In this document: positions 1-8,510 of the stretch, one piece after another | Position numbering within the stretch: position 1 is the stretch's first letter | Layout of the letters: every line of letters begins with the position of its first letter | Assembly: GCA_047975025.1 (NCBI GenBank) | Contig: JBKECY010000053.1 | Coordinates: 1 to 64,000 of the forward strand | Length of the DNA: 64,000 nt | Reading direction: 5' to 3' | DNA from: JBKECY01 sp047975025 | GTDB lineage: Bacteria; Bacillota; Clostridia; Lachnospirales; Lachnospiraceae | Position numbers and translations under genes: made by a program | The notes under the pieces: model-generated | The model's input: only the letters and a program-made list of their open reading frames with translations | What the model was told of the DNA's origin: nothing | Database searches by the model: none

Positions 1-727
1 CATTTTTCCAGCTGCTGTTGCCAGTGAGATTCGCAAGCATAATGCGCCGAACCGCCTTGTTTTCGGGACCTTTCAGTCCCAAGCGGACAAGGAAGATGCG
101 CATGGCGAATTTTTCATTTTCCACCGGCTGCTCCTTTGCCGTGACCCGTGATTGAGTTTTGGCCATCTCGCACAGGGCGCAGATGAAGCGGGAGTAAGCA
201 TCGACCTCACCGTCCATACCCGGCAGAATAAACCACGGGAACCGAAGCATATCTTCCGTCACTTTAACCGTAATGCAGTCATCGTTAAATGGCAGGTCAT
301 ACACGCCTAGCGCCTTTTCGATCAGCGTTTTCTTGCTGGCGATAATCTTTTTCAGATTTTCTATTGCCTCATCGGTGAAGCCCTCTCTAGGAATTTCTAT
401 AACCAATTCGTGCGAATTGCCCGAATCAGCGCTGACAGAGTCCGCCACGGGTGTTTCTGCTGCTGGCTCGTCAGGGATGCCGGAAACGGCATCATCCGAT
501 TCACCAATATAGCCGCGCTCCTTCAGCGCACCCACCAGTAATGTGATTGCGCTGTCGGTCACATCATCGGCAAAACTGAGCACACCATTTTTGTCCACCG
601 TGCAGTTGCCAATTTCATAGGCAAAGCTGGGAGCACCTTTGTATGTAGCCTCCAGCACCAGAATCTCGCTGATCGCCCCCACAAGCGCCTTGCGCTCAGA
701 ACCTGTTACGTTGTAGTTGATACTCAT
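1..727 (-). CDS. Conjugative-element hypothetical protein, C-terminus off the window
   Basis: The reading frame runs from the ATG at 725-727 leftwards for 242 codons without a stop and leaves the window. An AAAGGAGC ribosome site lies 7 nt upstream. The first 80 residues look folded. A Glu/Ala/Ser-rich linker follows at about 85-110, then a second predicted globular part containing a PWFILPGMDGE motif. The overall look recalls proteins loosely called 'virulence protein' in Firmicutes conjugative elements; that recognition is from memory and no function is implied. It is the most downstream gene of a minus-strand series of small element genes. Confidence 0.7.
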   Translation of the reverse strand, partial: MSINYNVTGSERKALVGAISEILVLEATYKGAPSFAYEIGNCTVDKNGVLSFADDVTDSAITLLVGALKERGYIGESDDAVSGIPDEPAAETPVADSVSADSGNSHELVIEIPREGFTDEAIENLKKIIASKKTLIEKALGVYDLPFNDDCITVKVTEDMLRFPWFILPGMDGEVDAYSRFICALCEMAKTQSRVTAKEQPVENEKFAMRIFLVRLGLKGPENKAVRRIMLANLTGNSSWKN

Positions 728-803
728 TGGAATAGCTCCTTTCATTTTTTACATCACTATCAGTCACTCAGAATGTCGATAAAAGCAAGTGTGATATTGG
801 TTT

Positions 804-1070
804 TTACTTGCCGGAAGGGAGTTCCTCAAGCCGATTCATCAGTTCCCATAGGATTACCCAATGCTCATCATCGGCTGGTTTTTTGTCCCATCCCCGGTCG
901 TAGCCAATAACCTCTCCGCAATCGTCCCGCACCGACAGTTTGCTGACACGGCCTTTGTTGATGCCAAATTTGGATCCGGTGTCATAAACTTTGGCTTGAA
1001 ACCTATAGCATTCGATATGACCCTCATACCAGTTATCTCGAAGCTTTTTAGCCTCAAAGCGAATATCCAT
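804..1070 (-). CDS. Small hypothetical protein of conjugative elements
   Basis: This 88-residue soluble protein has a charged N-terminus, a central beta-rich stretch (YRFQAKVYDTGSKFGI, residues 22-37) and a tryptophan-containing C-terminal part. No signal peptide, membrane segment or catalytic motif is visible. The start is supported by GAGGAGG 8 nt upstream, placed inside the last codons of the preceding gene; that gene's TAG stop directly abuts this ATG, so the two are translationally coupled. I associate it with small DUF-class proteins of Clostridia integrative elements, but the exact family name is uncertain. Confidence 0.7.
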   Translation of the reverse strand: MDIRFEAKKLRDNWYEGHIECYRFQAKVYDTGSKFGINKGRVSKLSVRDDCGEVIGYDRGWDKKPADDEHWVILWELMNRLEELPSGK

Positions 1071-1259
1071 CTATGCGTCCTCCTCGGTGTCGCCTGTCAG
1101 AATGAAGCGGGAATACTCACGCTTATGTTCCTCCAGATAAACCACAAGCTCATAAAAACCCTCACGGTTGGCAATGACCTGAACCATGTTCGTGTCAAAC
1201 ATGTTGGTCTCGCCGGTGTCGCGGACAGCTAAGATTTGCTCTTTAATGGTGGCGTTCAT
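1071..1259 (-). CDS. DUF5049-like small protein
   Basis: The 62-residue protein has the pattern VRDTGETNMFDTNMVQ (12-27) followed by FYELVVYLEEHKREY, which I recognise as the DUF5049 type common in conjugative elements of Clostridia. The function of that family is unknown to me. The gene overlaps the upstream gene by an ATGA start-stop junction at 1256-1259 and abuts the downstream gene, so it sits inside a tightly coupled operon read leftwards. The small size and acidic C-terminus are normal for the family. Confidence 0.75.
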   Translation of the reverse strand: MNATIKEQILAVRDTGETNMFDTNMVQVIANREGFYELVVYLEEHKREYSRFILTGDTEEDA

Positions 1260-1507
1260 ACGTCTTCCTCCTTTGTAGATTCATAGTTTTTTTGGATAAG
1301 TTCACGGAAATCGTCATAAGAGGCGATCTCCAGCGATCTTGCCAACAGGCAAATCTCATCCAAGCGGATACCCGCTTCCAGACGCCGTTCATCGTGGTGA
1401 TGCCGATCCCATTGTTGCTCTGCTTCATTCATCGCGTCGTTGTGCTTATCCCACTCGGAACATAGCTCAATGCCGCGCGTGAGCAGAATGCGTTCTGTAT
1501 CTGTCAT
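1256..1507 (-). CDS. Small hypothetical protein, charged and helical
   Basis: The protein is 83 residues from the ATG at 1507. An earlier in-frame ATG exists at 1522, but the GGAGG site is 8 nt before the 1507 ATG and overlaps the earlier one, so 1507 is chosen. The sequence is rich in His, Glu, Asp and Arg (EQQWDRHHHDERR) and predicted helical, without membrane or signal segments. The family is not recognised. It is coupled to the downstream gene by an ATGA overlap and belongs to the same run of small element genes. Confidence 0.65.
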   Translation of the reverse strand: MTDTERILLTRGIELCSEWDKHNDAMNEAEQQWDRHHHDERRLEAGIRLDEICLLARSLEIASYDDFRELIQKNYESTKEEDV

Positions 1508-1584
1508 GTGCATAACCTCCATTTATGGAAATGGGAGTCTTCTTGAAAGAAGCCTCCCACCGCCAATCAGTCGCGTATTCTGTT

Positions 1585-1854
1585 TCATGGTTCGATACTG
1601 TAGCCGATAATCCTGATATACTCTCCTTCCTCGTCCATAGGCTCCGTCCAAATAAGCATTGTTCCGGGCCAGTGCATTTTTACTTCAAACACAAAGTTTC
1701 CCTTGTGGCTGAAGTCGGTGATGGTCTGATCTCTCTCAAGCATCTGCCGTATCTCCATCCCGTCATTTTTTACAACGCGATGCAGGCAGCGTTCGCGAAC
1801 GTATTGTTCTAGCCTAAGCAAATGCCTTCGTCGGTAAAGCTGTGCGGTGTCCAA
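1585..1854 (-). CDS. Small hypothetical protein, probable TTG start
   Basis: An open frame extends from 1914, but a strong AAGGAGG site lies inside it. Eight nucleotides after this site is the TTG at 1852-1854, so I choose an 89-residue product starting there. The N-terminal third is Arg/Leu-rich and helical (YRRRHLLRLEQYVRER); the C-terminal half looks like beta strands. The family and function are not recognised. It lies between the HTH/zinc-finger gene pair upstream and the small operon downstream. Use of the ATG at 1914 cannot be excluded. Confidence 0.55.
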   Translation of the reverse strand: MDTAQLYRRRHLLRLEQYVRERCLHRVVKNDGMEIRQMLERDQTITDFSHKGNFVFEVKMHWPGTMLIWTEPMDEEGEYIRIIGYSIEP

Positions 1855-1982
1855 AATTATAACCTCCTTCCTGATTTTGTGGCGATTACCCGGCACAAGC
1901 AGTCCATTCATCACTCAAAGTGGCTGAAAAAGCAAGCCGAATTGTTAAAGTGCGTAATGTGCGACCGCCTATTTAGGGTGAA

Positions 1983-2174
1983 TCACCCGTGTCGGGGGGA
2001 ACTGTCGGGCGCGTCTTGTTGCAGAGAACTGATAACCGGGCGGTGTTTCTTGATGAGTGCCGCCTTGATTTTGCGGTACTCGGGGTTGGTTATCAGGTTC
2101 CGCTTCAGGAGTGCTCCGGCAATGGCAAGAGCCGCGCCGTACTCCTTCTCGCGCTGGAATTGCTCTATATTCAT
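1983..2174 (-). CDS. Small SHOCT-like protein of conjugative elements
   Basis: From the ATG at 2174 (GGGGAGG site 7 nt upstream) the product is 63 residues. It has a short helical segment, REKEYGAALAIAGALLKR, followed by LITNPEYRKIKAAL, the look of a SHOCT-type short C-terminal domain that pairs a hydrophobic helix with an 'L-I-T-x-x-E-Y' turn. Its start overlaps the stop of the upstream zinc-ribbon gene (ATGA). The longer frame to 2210 has no ribosome site. The function is unknown; such proteins are common beside methyltransferase genes in Clostridia mobile elements. Confidence 0.65.
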   Translation of the reverse strand: MNIEQFQREKEYGAALAIAGALLKRNLITNPEYRKIKAALIKKHRPVISSLQQDAPDSSPRHG

Positions 2175-2560
2175 GGCAATCCCTCCCCGTAACGGCTGCG
2201 GATGTAGCATTCGCGTCCGCAGAATTTTCTGTGTTTGTTTGAAGATTCAAATCCGGTTCCACACTCAAAGCAGGTTAAGTTATGCTTGCGGTTAATGTAT
2301 TTCCTCTGGTGATTCCACCATCTATAGCGGCATTTGTCACTACAAAAGGTTCTCGGCTTCGCGCCCGGATAATGTGTCAATGGGCCGCCACAGTTTTTGC
2401 ATCCGGCCTGAGCGCCAGCGTCATAGTTGGCAGATATGTTCTCGCGGCGGCAGAAGGATTTGATAGTATTCTGTGAAATCCCTAGTGTATCCGCAATAGC
2501 AGCGTAAGACATATCCCGCTGCCGCATATCACGAATGGCTTGTTTTTGCTGATCCGTCAT
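2171..2560 (-). CDS. HTH plus zinc-finger DNA-binding protein
   Basis: The product has 129 residues in two parts. Residues 1-40 form a sigma-region-4/Hin-like helix-turn-helix (MSYAAIADTLGISQNTIKSF). The rest carries four cysteine pairs (CKNCGG, CSDKC, CFECG, CGREC), as in a double zinc ribbon. It is therefore probably a sequence-specific DNA-binding regulator of the element. AAGGAGG lies 7 nt upstream. The start overlaps the stop of the methyltransferase gene by ATGA and its own stop overlaps the next gene, so three genes are translationally linked. Confidence 0.75.
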   Translation of the reverse strand: MTDQQKQAIRDMRQRDMSYAAIADTLGISQNTIKSFCRRENISANYDAGAQAGCKNCGGPLTHYPGAKPRTFCSDKCRYRWWNHQRKYINRKHNLTCFECGTGFESSNKHRKFCGRECYIRSRYGEGLP

Positions 2561-3558
2561 GCCGCTGCCTCCTTCCTTGCGCCCGTGGGCGCGACAGAGG
2601 CCGCGTGTGCGCTTTTCCCGCGCCGGTCGGCTAACCGGGCGCTTGTTTCCTTTGCGGCGCTGTCGGGCGATTTCCGCGCCGACGTGCCGATCCGCTTTTC
2701 CGCCAGTTTGCAGTAGGCAGGATTGATATCCACGCCAATAAAATGCCGCCCGGTTTTCTTGGCAACAAGGCCGGTGGTGCCGCTGCCAAAGAATGGATCC
2801 AGCACGGTGCCACCTTTAGGGCATCCCGCCAAAATACAGGTCTCCGCCAGCTTGGGCGGGAACGCCGCGAAGTGTGCGCCAGAATACGGCGAGGTGTTGA
2901 TGCGCCACACATCCCGCTTGTTGCGGTGAGTGGGGATTTTTTCCTCCGGTATGCTCCCGGCTGGTCGCGGTTGGTTGATAGCCCGTGGCGATTGTCCCGG
3001 TATGCCGCCGGAGTATTTATTTACGCCGCCACGCCCGCTGCGCATCCGTCGCGCTGTATCTGATGCAACGGATTCAGCAATGGCGGAAGCGTCGTAAAAG
3101 TACCGCTTGGATTTCGTTAACTGGAACACATGCTCATAACAACGGGTGCAGCGGTCTTTGACGCTCTCCGGCATGGCGTTGGGCTTTTCCCAGATCACAT
3201 CGCTACGCAGATACCAGCCGTCCTCACGGAGCGCCAGCGCCATCCGCCACGGAATGCCCAGCATATCTTTTTGCTTGCAGCCCTGATTTTTGTTAGTGCA
3301 GTAGGTGTCGGAAATGTTCAGCCAGAAGGTGCCGTCTTTTCTCAGCACACGGCGCATCTCGCGGAACACAGCAACTAAACGCTCAATATATTCCTCCGGT
3401 GTGGCTTCGCGCCCGATTTGCCCGTCGGCTTCATAATCCCGCAGGGCGTAATACGGGGGCGAAGTCACACAGCAGTGAACGCTGTCATCGGGCAGGGATT
3501 TTAGGATAGACAGGCTATCGCCTGCGAGAATCGTATCTATGGGAATTGTTTTGTTCAT
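2557..3558 (-). CDS. Site-specific DNA methyltransferase (beta class, N4-cytosine or N6-adenine)
   Basis: Catalytic motif IV, TSPPY, is near residue 32 and the SAM-binding motif DPFFGSGTTG is near residue 255. This order (IV before I) defines beta-class amino-methyltransferases, which methylate adenine N6 or cytosine N4 in DNA. The 333-residue length fits a stand-alone enzyme. The C-terminal 50 residues are basic and Ala/Arg-rich. No restriction endonuclease gene lies next to it, so it is probably an orphan methylase that protects the element or marks it. AAGGAGG is 6 nt before the ATG. Target specificity cannot be read from the sequence. Confidence 0.92.
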   Translation of the reverse strand: MNKTIPIDTILAGDSLSILKSLPDDSVHCCVTSPPYYALRDYEADGQIGREATPEEYIERLVAVFREMRRVLRKDGTFWLNISDTYCTNKNQGCKQKDMLGIPWRMALALREDGWYLRSDVIWEKPNAMPESVKDRCTRCYEHVFQLTKSKRYFYDASAIAESVASDTARRMRSGRGGVNKYSGGIPGQSPRAINQPRPAGSIPEEKIPTHRNKRDVWRINTSPYSGAHFAAFPPKLAETCILAGCPKGGTVLDPFFGSGTTGLVAKKTGRHFIGVDINPAYCKLAEKRIGTSARKSPDSAAKETSARLADRRGKSAHAASVAPTGARKEAAA

Positions 3559-3704
3559 GGATTACCTCCTTATTAAAGTTGTTAAAGTGTGTTTGTTTGC
3601 ATGAGGACTTGGGGCAACTAAGCGCAGCAGAGGTTTGGATATATGGCCGAAACGGATTTTGGCTTGCTGTTGCTTTTTTCTGCCATCAGGCAAAAGTGTT
3701 TGTG

Positions 3705-4004
3705 TTATTCGGGAACCATAGTAGGCTTTGCCGTACACTTCAATCTGCGCAATAATTGTTTGGCAGTTTGAATATGCTCTGGCAGATTGTCCTCATCGAT
3801 AATTTCCTGAAGATATTTTTTCAACGGGGCTATCTCGCCGTCGATAATGGTGCGTTCAATTTCTTGGATATTTTCTTCGGTATCATCAACATCATCGCGA
3901 TAACCATAGGTGTCATATTCCTCAGAAAATCGGTCGATATCGACTGCCAACTGATGGATCGCCTCTGGTGTAAATGTGTGGTTTTCTTGCTGTGTGCTTT
4001 TCAT
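3705..4004 (-). CDS. Hypothetical acidic helical protein
   Basis: The protein has 99 residues and is strongly acidic, with a run of Asp/Glu at 29-50 and predicted helices over residues 12-30 and 45-90. No signal, membrane segment or known motif is visible. AGGAG lies 7 nt upstream of the ATG, so the gene is probably real. It is separated by about 150 bp from both the methyltransferase gene downstream and the Replic_Relax gene upstream. The family is not recognised. Confidence 0.6.
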   Translation of the reverse strand: MKSTQQENHTFTPEAIHQLAVDIDRFSEEYDTYGYRDDVDDTEENIQEIERTIIDGEIAPLKKYLQEIIDEDNLPEHIQTAKQLLRRLKCTAKPTMVPE

Positions 4005-4151
4005 ATGCTTGCTCCTGCTGTTATGGTTGCTAAAAAGGTACTGCTAAGCCACAAGACCGCTCATGGCCTTTTATCCCACCTCTGTACGCTTAGTTGTCCT
4101 AAACCCTCATGCCTCAAGGCTAGGGGACACCGGAATCATGCTGTGTCATTG

Positions 4152-4973
4152 TCATGGGGATTCTCCTTCTCCCGCCCCTTGCCTGATAAGCGCCTCCAAT
4201 TCGTCGGGTGTAATGACTGTAAAAATGTTCGGCAGCTTGGCAAACTCGCTCTGGATATGCCGCGTAAGATTCAGCTTTCTCGCAGCGTCCGGCACAATCC
4301 ACACCACCAGCGGGAACACGCCGAACTGCTTCTGCTCCAGATTGCTCTGGTAATACTTGTGATACCGCCTGCACTTCTCAATGATCCTGACCGGCGATTC
4401 GGTGGAGAGGTCTATCTCGAAAAACCATCTGTCCTCGTAACCGCCGCAAACGGTGACGGCAAAGAGATCGGGTTTTAATAACACAATCTTGCCGCCGCTG
4501 TTGTAGGGCCGCCAGTTGTCCGGCTCATTGCGCACCTCGGTCAGCTTTACGCTCCTGCCGCTGCAAATTTCAGTAATGCGGACAAAGCATTCGGATACCG
4601 CCAACGTGTGTGCCAGAAAATATGTGCTTGGTTCAAAGTGCTTTCGGCGCGGGTGGGCATGGTCGCTTAACAGTCTGAGGAAGTGTTCACCGGCGGCCTC
4701 TAACTTCCAAATGAGGGAACCCGAGCCGGAAACGATCCCGCCGACCCGCCGGTCAAGGGGTGCGATCAAATCCATCTCTCTGAGCTTTTTCAGGTTACGG
4801 TTGGCAGCGCGGAGCGCAGCGGCCGGGTTTGCCGATTCAGTAAAATGCAGTCTTTGTAGTTGATCGGTGTAGAGGTAGCGGTATTCCCTGATAGAATTTA
4901 AGATAGCCTTATCCCGATCACCTAGGATGCGACTTAGTTCCTCCAATCGTTTTTTAGATACTCGTTCAGGCAT
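4152..4973 (-). CDS. Replication-relaxation family protein (Replic_Relax)
   Basis: From the ATG at 4973 (GGGGAGG site 5 nt upstream; the frame opens earlier at 5027) the product is 273 residues. The N-terminus is a winged-helix type region (AILNSIREYRYLYTDQLQRL). The central and C-terminal region has the FFEIDLSTE pattern typical of Replic_Relax proteins, found on Gram-positive plasmids and conjugative elements. In that family it is thought to act in plasmid replication or DNA relaxation, but the biochemistry is poorly defined. It lies just downstream of the coupling-protein gene, the usual arrangement. Confidence 0.8.
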   Translation of the reverse strand: MPERVSKKRLEELSRILGDRDKAILNSIREYRYLYTDQLQRLHFTESANPAAALRAANRNLKKLREMDLIAPLDRRVGGIVSGSGSLIWKLEAAGEHFLRLLSDHAHPRRKHFEPSTYFLAHTLAVSECFVRITEICSGRSVKLTEVRNEPDNWRPYNSGGKIVLLKPDLFAVTVCGGYEDRWFFEIDLSTESPVRIIEKCRRYHKYYQSNLEQKQFGVFPLVVWIVPDAARKLNLTRHIQSEFAKLPNIFTVITPDELEALIRQGAGEGESP

Positions 4974-5105
4974 GGCGGCCTCCCCGCATAAAGCTGCTGT
5001 TATAGGGGGAATAACAGTAGGAGTCATGCCCCTTAATTCGATCCATTCCGCTCATGTACGGCGGCTGCGTATTTTTTACGCAAAACCCCTTCGTCTGTCG
5101 GTTCG

Positions 5106-7262
5106 TCATGTGAGTTTCCTCCTTCCAATGGTGCTGTCGCTTAAATCCGGTGCCTCCGCGCCCTGAGATTCCAGCATTTCAAGATACACCTTCTCCACCT
5201 CCTCGGCGGCCATTCCATAGGCGGCCATGCTCCGGGCTTTCAGTTCCGCCGCCGTGCGCAGGGCGGGAGGCGGCGGCAGGGTCTGCCCCTTGATCCACCC
5301 GGTGCTCCTGCCGTTATTTTGGAACGAGGTGTAAATCTCATAGCGCGGCAGACTCATAAAATCCTGCGCCGTAAGCTCCGGAGCCATCGCCGCCATGTCT
5401 TTGGCGTCGCCGCTGTTCAGACCGAAGATGATCTTATTGCGGCAGTTCGCGTCGATTCCGCTGCGAATGTTCGGCGGCAATTGATCCCGGTATTGATGCG
5501 CGGCACAGATGCCTAGCCCTAAGCCCCGCGCCTGTGCCAGCGCGTCGGATAAATCCGTAGGCAGCGCGATGTAGTCCTGAAGCTCATCGATCAGTACAGT
5601 TACGGTGTGCCTGCGTTCCGGCGGGATACCGGCGCGGGAAAGCGCGAGAGTCCAGACCATGCTTACGAGCATCGATCCAAGCAGCCTTGCGCTCTCCGCC
5701 CCGATAATGCCCTTGTTCAAAGGCACCAGCACGATGCGCCGCCTGTAAAACAAATCCGTCAATGAAAATTTAGGATCGCTTTGCCCAATAACGTTCCGCA
5801 GGCCCGGGCGCAGTAAAATTTGGCGTAATTTATTCAGGGTCGGCTCAATGTGCTGCCGCCGCTCGGTGTCCCTCATGGCCTCAAAGCCCTCCCAAAAGGG
5901 TTTCAAAGCAATTTTATCCTTGACCTGCGCCGTAATTTTCTGCCGGAATGTTTCGTCGGTGAGCAGAGGCGGCAGCCACAGCAGCGACGCCCCGTCAATT
6001 TCCGCCAGCGTCAGAAGCGCCGCGCTCAGCACATCGGCGGTTCGGATGCCCCAATTTTCGCTGTAAATTTCCTTGAACGCCGCAAGGATCGCGTCGGCAA
6101 TCAATGGACGGTTGCGGTAGTTTTTAAAGGCCAGAGGGTTGAAGCCGCAAGGATGCGGATCGGAGGCATCGATCACAATGACCTCATCCTTGCGGGCTTC
6201 GGGTATCCGTGCTAAAATATCGTTCACAAGATCACTTTTGGGGTCGATAACCAGCACCGAGCGACCGGCTTCAATGTCCGCCATTGCGAAATTCAGCATG
6301 GCGGTGCTTTTCCCGCATCCCGTTGGGCCGAGCAATATGGTATGCTCCAAGCTGTCCCGCGATGAGATGCTCAGGCGGGTCTGACTTGCTGTGTCGGCGC
6401 AGAGCGCAAAGGTGCGCTCGTGGCTGGTGGGTGATTGATACCATTCAGGCGGGGGAAGGGGCTTGGGATGAAGTCCCGCCGTTCCCGCCAGTTCCTCCTC
6501 TCCTGCGGGGAGAAGCAGCAAGTGTGCAAGCTCTTTAACAGATAACTTCAGAGGCCAGCGCCACGGTATATGCGCTTCATTGATTTTCCCGGCCTTTTCA
6601 TTTTCGGCGTACATCCGCACGCCCGCCGATTCCAAGGTCTTGAGGGCGCTTAAAATGCCATAGATGTGACCGAAGGTATTTTCGCCGGAAGAACCGATGC
6701 GAACCGTGGTGTAAAAACCATGATACTGCGCCTTTTCCTTTGCGGAGCTTCGGCTTTCCGGCGACGCCTGCGTGACATTGCCCAAGATGATCTGCAAAAA
6801 CGAAGCGTGGGGATCGGGCAGATATTTGGGCAGCGTGGTGGGCGCGTAGGAGGGGCCGAACACAATTTGCAGCACCATTTCCTCACCGTCCCGTCCTGCG
6901 GCCATCGCCGCAAGCCCAGCCCGGATTACCGAGGTAGAGATATCTGTTCGGAGCGACAGCGTGGGCTTGGTTGTGCGCAAGCGTTTAGCTGTGCCGATGG
7001 CGACCCGTGTTTGCTCAGGGGTATCATAAAACTGGATGTGCCCGTGGGCGCGGAAGACCTTTTCCAAAATACTTATATATTTCCAATCCGCGCCCAGCAG
7101 ATAGCGGACGTGACCGCCCTGGCCCCGCGCCTCCCAAATGAGGGGTACATGCGGCACATGAGAGGCGAGATGGGTCAAGAGATCGTGGACGTCCTCAAGC
7201 TCGAATTTCCTGCGCCAGACGATTTCGCGCCATACAAGATTGTCTATTTTTCGTTTCATCAT
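5106..7262 (-). CDS. VirD4/TraG-like conjugative coupling ATPase
   Basis: The 718-residue product starts at the first ATG of a pair, 5 nt after GGAG; the frame is open upstream to 7313. Walker A is GPTGCGKST (about residues 312-320) and Walker B is VTVLIDELQDY (about 554-564). The C-terminal part after Walker B (ARGLGLGICAAHQYRDQLP) is the TraM-recognition/TraD-like motor region. The N-terminal 280 residues lack an obvious membrane anchor. Such proteins deliver the relaxase-DNA complex to a type IV secretion channel. A small two-helix membrane protein directly upstream may supply the anchor. No relaxase or VirB4 is in the window. Confidence 0.88.
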   Translation of the reverse strand: MMKRKIDNLVWREIVWRRKFELEDVHDLLTHLASHVPHVPLIWEARGQGGHVRYLLGADWKYISILEKVFRAHGHIQFYDTPEQTRVAIGTAKRLRTTKPTLSLRTDISTSVIRAGLAAMAAGRDGEEMVLQIVFGPSYAPTTLPKYLPDPHASFLQIILGNVTQASPESRSSAKEKAQYHGFYTTVRIGSSGENTFGHIYGILSALKTLESAGVRMYAENEKAGKINEAHIPWRWPLKLSVKELAHLLLLPAGEEELAGTAGLHPKPLPPPEWYQSPTSHERTFALCADTASQTRLSISSRDSLEHTILLGPTGCGKSTAMLNFAMADIEAGRSVLVIDPKSDLVNDILARIPEARKDEVIVIDASDPHPCGFNPLAFKNYRNRPLIADAILAAFKEIYSENWGIRTADVLSAALLTLAEIDGASLLWLPPLLTDETFRQKITAQVKDKIALKPFWEGFEAMRDTERRQHIEPTLNKLRQILLRPGLRNVIGQSDPKFSLTDLFYRRRIVLVPLNKGIIGAESARLLGSMLVSMVWTLALSRAGIPPERRHTVTVLIDELQDYIALPTDLSDALAQARGLGLGICAAHQYRDQLPPNIRSGIDANCRNKIIFGLNSGDAKDMAAMAPELTAQDFMSLPRYEIYTSFQNNGRSTGWIKGQTLPPPPALRTAAELKARSMAAYGMAAEEVEKVYLEMLESQGAEAPDLSDSTIGRRKLT

Positions 7263-7278
7263 GCCCACTCCTTTTTGG

Positions 7279-7467
7279 CTATTGTACTTTGTTTTTGTAC
7301 AGCCGATAGGCAATTACCACGGTGACTACAACGCCCGCGATGATGAGCAGAATCCACCAAATCTCCTTGATGTAGGCCACCCCCATCCGCAAGAGAAAGG
7401 CGGAGAGGGCGAACATAGCCGCCCATTCGAGCAAGCGAACAATCCATTTCTTTGGCTGGTTTTCCAC
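7279..7467 (-). CDS. Small membrane protein next to the coupling ATPase
   Basis: The 62-residue product has two hydrophobic segments (about residues 12-29 and 37-55) flanked by lysines. It starts with GTG at 7467, 11 nt after a GGAGG site that sits in the end of the MT-A70 gene. A competing frame starting at the ATG nearer the site (7477) is not membrane-like and is rejected. Position directly upstream of a coupling ATPase without its own membrane anchor suggests that it could tether that ATPase; this is inference. Confidence 0.6.
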   Translation of the reverse strand: MENQPKKWIVRLLEWAAMFALSAFLLRMGVAYIKEIWWILLIIAGVVVTVVIAYRLYKNKVQ

Positions 7468-7473
7468 GGTTCA

Positions 7474-8040
7474 TCACGCCTCCTCCCTGTGATTTTTGTC
7501 GCTGGGAACGGGATAGCCCTGAATTACAATGTCGCTGTCAATTTCATTGCCCCAGACCAGAAATCCGGGATAGCGCCTGCGCGCGAAAAGCTCGATATAT
7601 GCCCCGGGGGAGAACCGTTTGACAATTTCGTGAAACTCCTCCGGCTTATGGCTGTGGTCTTGCACCGGAGCGAACATCCAAGTGGGTTGTGATCTGAACA
7701 AAATCTCAGGTTTGCCGCGTGTCCCCATGAGTACATGCTCGGTTGTATTGCGCAAGTAGTTTCCAAGGCCAAGCCGGGGCTTGCACCATGTCATAAGTGA
7801 GCGGGGGGTATAGCCATAACCTTCCATGACATCATAGGTGTCACGGAGCGCCGCGTTGGTCGTCCATATCCATAAAACCGAGTCCGGCTTCATCAGATCG
7901 GCAATGGGCATGCCCTTGATCCGATCCAGCGGCATCAGGTCATAGTGCCTACAGGCTCCACGGCCAGCCCCAAGCTGTTGGTGGCTCCACGGCGGATCCA
8001 TGATCATGGTGCCGAATTTTTCCTGCACAAATTTATTCAT
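7474..8040 (-). CDS. MT-A70 family adenine methyltransferase
   Basis: The 188-residue protein begins with FGTMIMDPPW, the DPPW catalytic motif (about residues 15-18) of MT-A70/Ime4-like N6-adenine methyltransferases. A conserved LWIWTTNAALRD segment and a C-terminal HSHKPEEFHEIV block follow, both usual for bacterial members. The substrate is probably adenine in DNA. Many prophages and conjugative elements carry such stand-alone enzymes, thought to help evade restriction. AAAGGAAG is 6 nt upstream. It is the second methyltransferase of this element, and no cognate nuclease is visible. Confidence 0.9.
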   Translation of the reverse strand: MNKFVQEKFGTMIMDPPWSHQQLGAGRGACRHYDLMPLDRIKGMPIADLMKPDSVLWIWTTNAALRDTYDVMEGYGYTPRSLMTWCKPRLGLGNYLRNTTEHVLMGTRGKPEILFRSQPTWMFAPVQDHSHKPEEFHEIVKRFSPGAYIELFARRRYPGFLVWGNEIDSDIVIQGYPVPSDKNHREEA

Positions 8041-8202
8041 AAAAATCTTCCTTTCTCGCTTTCTCGCGCCTTTTGCCGACAGTTAACCTCAGACCATTTG
8101 ACATTTGAAAACTTAACCGCTTTCAGCTTTTGGAGCGATTCGATACCCACGAACAGAGGTCAACTGCCATTTAAGGGGGCGTGTTGCACGCCGTTGTTTT
8201 TA

Positions 8203-8508
8203 TTATTCCAGATGGCTATTTTGGTACCTCGCAGCCTCTCGCAACATGGTTTTGCAGGCATCCATTGCCTCGAACTTCATCCCAATCTGCTCTTGGTAAA
8301 GCCGAGAAGCTTGGGTTCCCATATCATCTTGTCGGACGACGGTATACGCCGTTTGGCTCTCCAAGTTCCGGAGCGCCGCCGAGTTTCTGCGCTGTTCTTC
8401 CTTGAGCCTGCGAATAGCTTCTGTATGCTCCCTGTATAGAACAGCTGCAATCCCACAAAGGGCGGCTCCAATAACGCATGCAAAGGTAATCACTGTAGGC
8501 ATATCCAT
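8203..8508 (-). CDS. Membrane-anchored coiled-coil protein
   Basis: From the ATG at 8508 (AGGTGG 5 nt upstream) the product is 101 residues. It has one N-terminal membrane helix (VITFACVIGAALCGIAAVL) followed by a charged helical region with coiled-coil character (HTEAIRRLKEEQRRNSAALRN). It probably sits in the cytoplasmic membrane with its coiled coil inside. Two bases separate it from the stop of the upstream gene. The family is unknown; spanin-like or conjugation-accessory roles are possible but unsupported. Confidence 0.6.
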   Translation of the reverse strand: MDMPTVITFACVIGAALCGIAAVLYREHTEAIRRLKEEQRRNSAALRNLESQTAYTVVRQDDMGTQASRLYQEQIGMKFEAMDACKTMLREAARYQNSHLE

Positions 8509-8510
8509 AT

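Noticed and set aside
7259..7477. Alternative frame MMNRGKPAK… before the coupling ATPase
   Set aside because: It has a closer ribosome site, but its sequence is not protein-like and it conflicts with the clear two-helix membrane protein.
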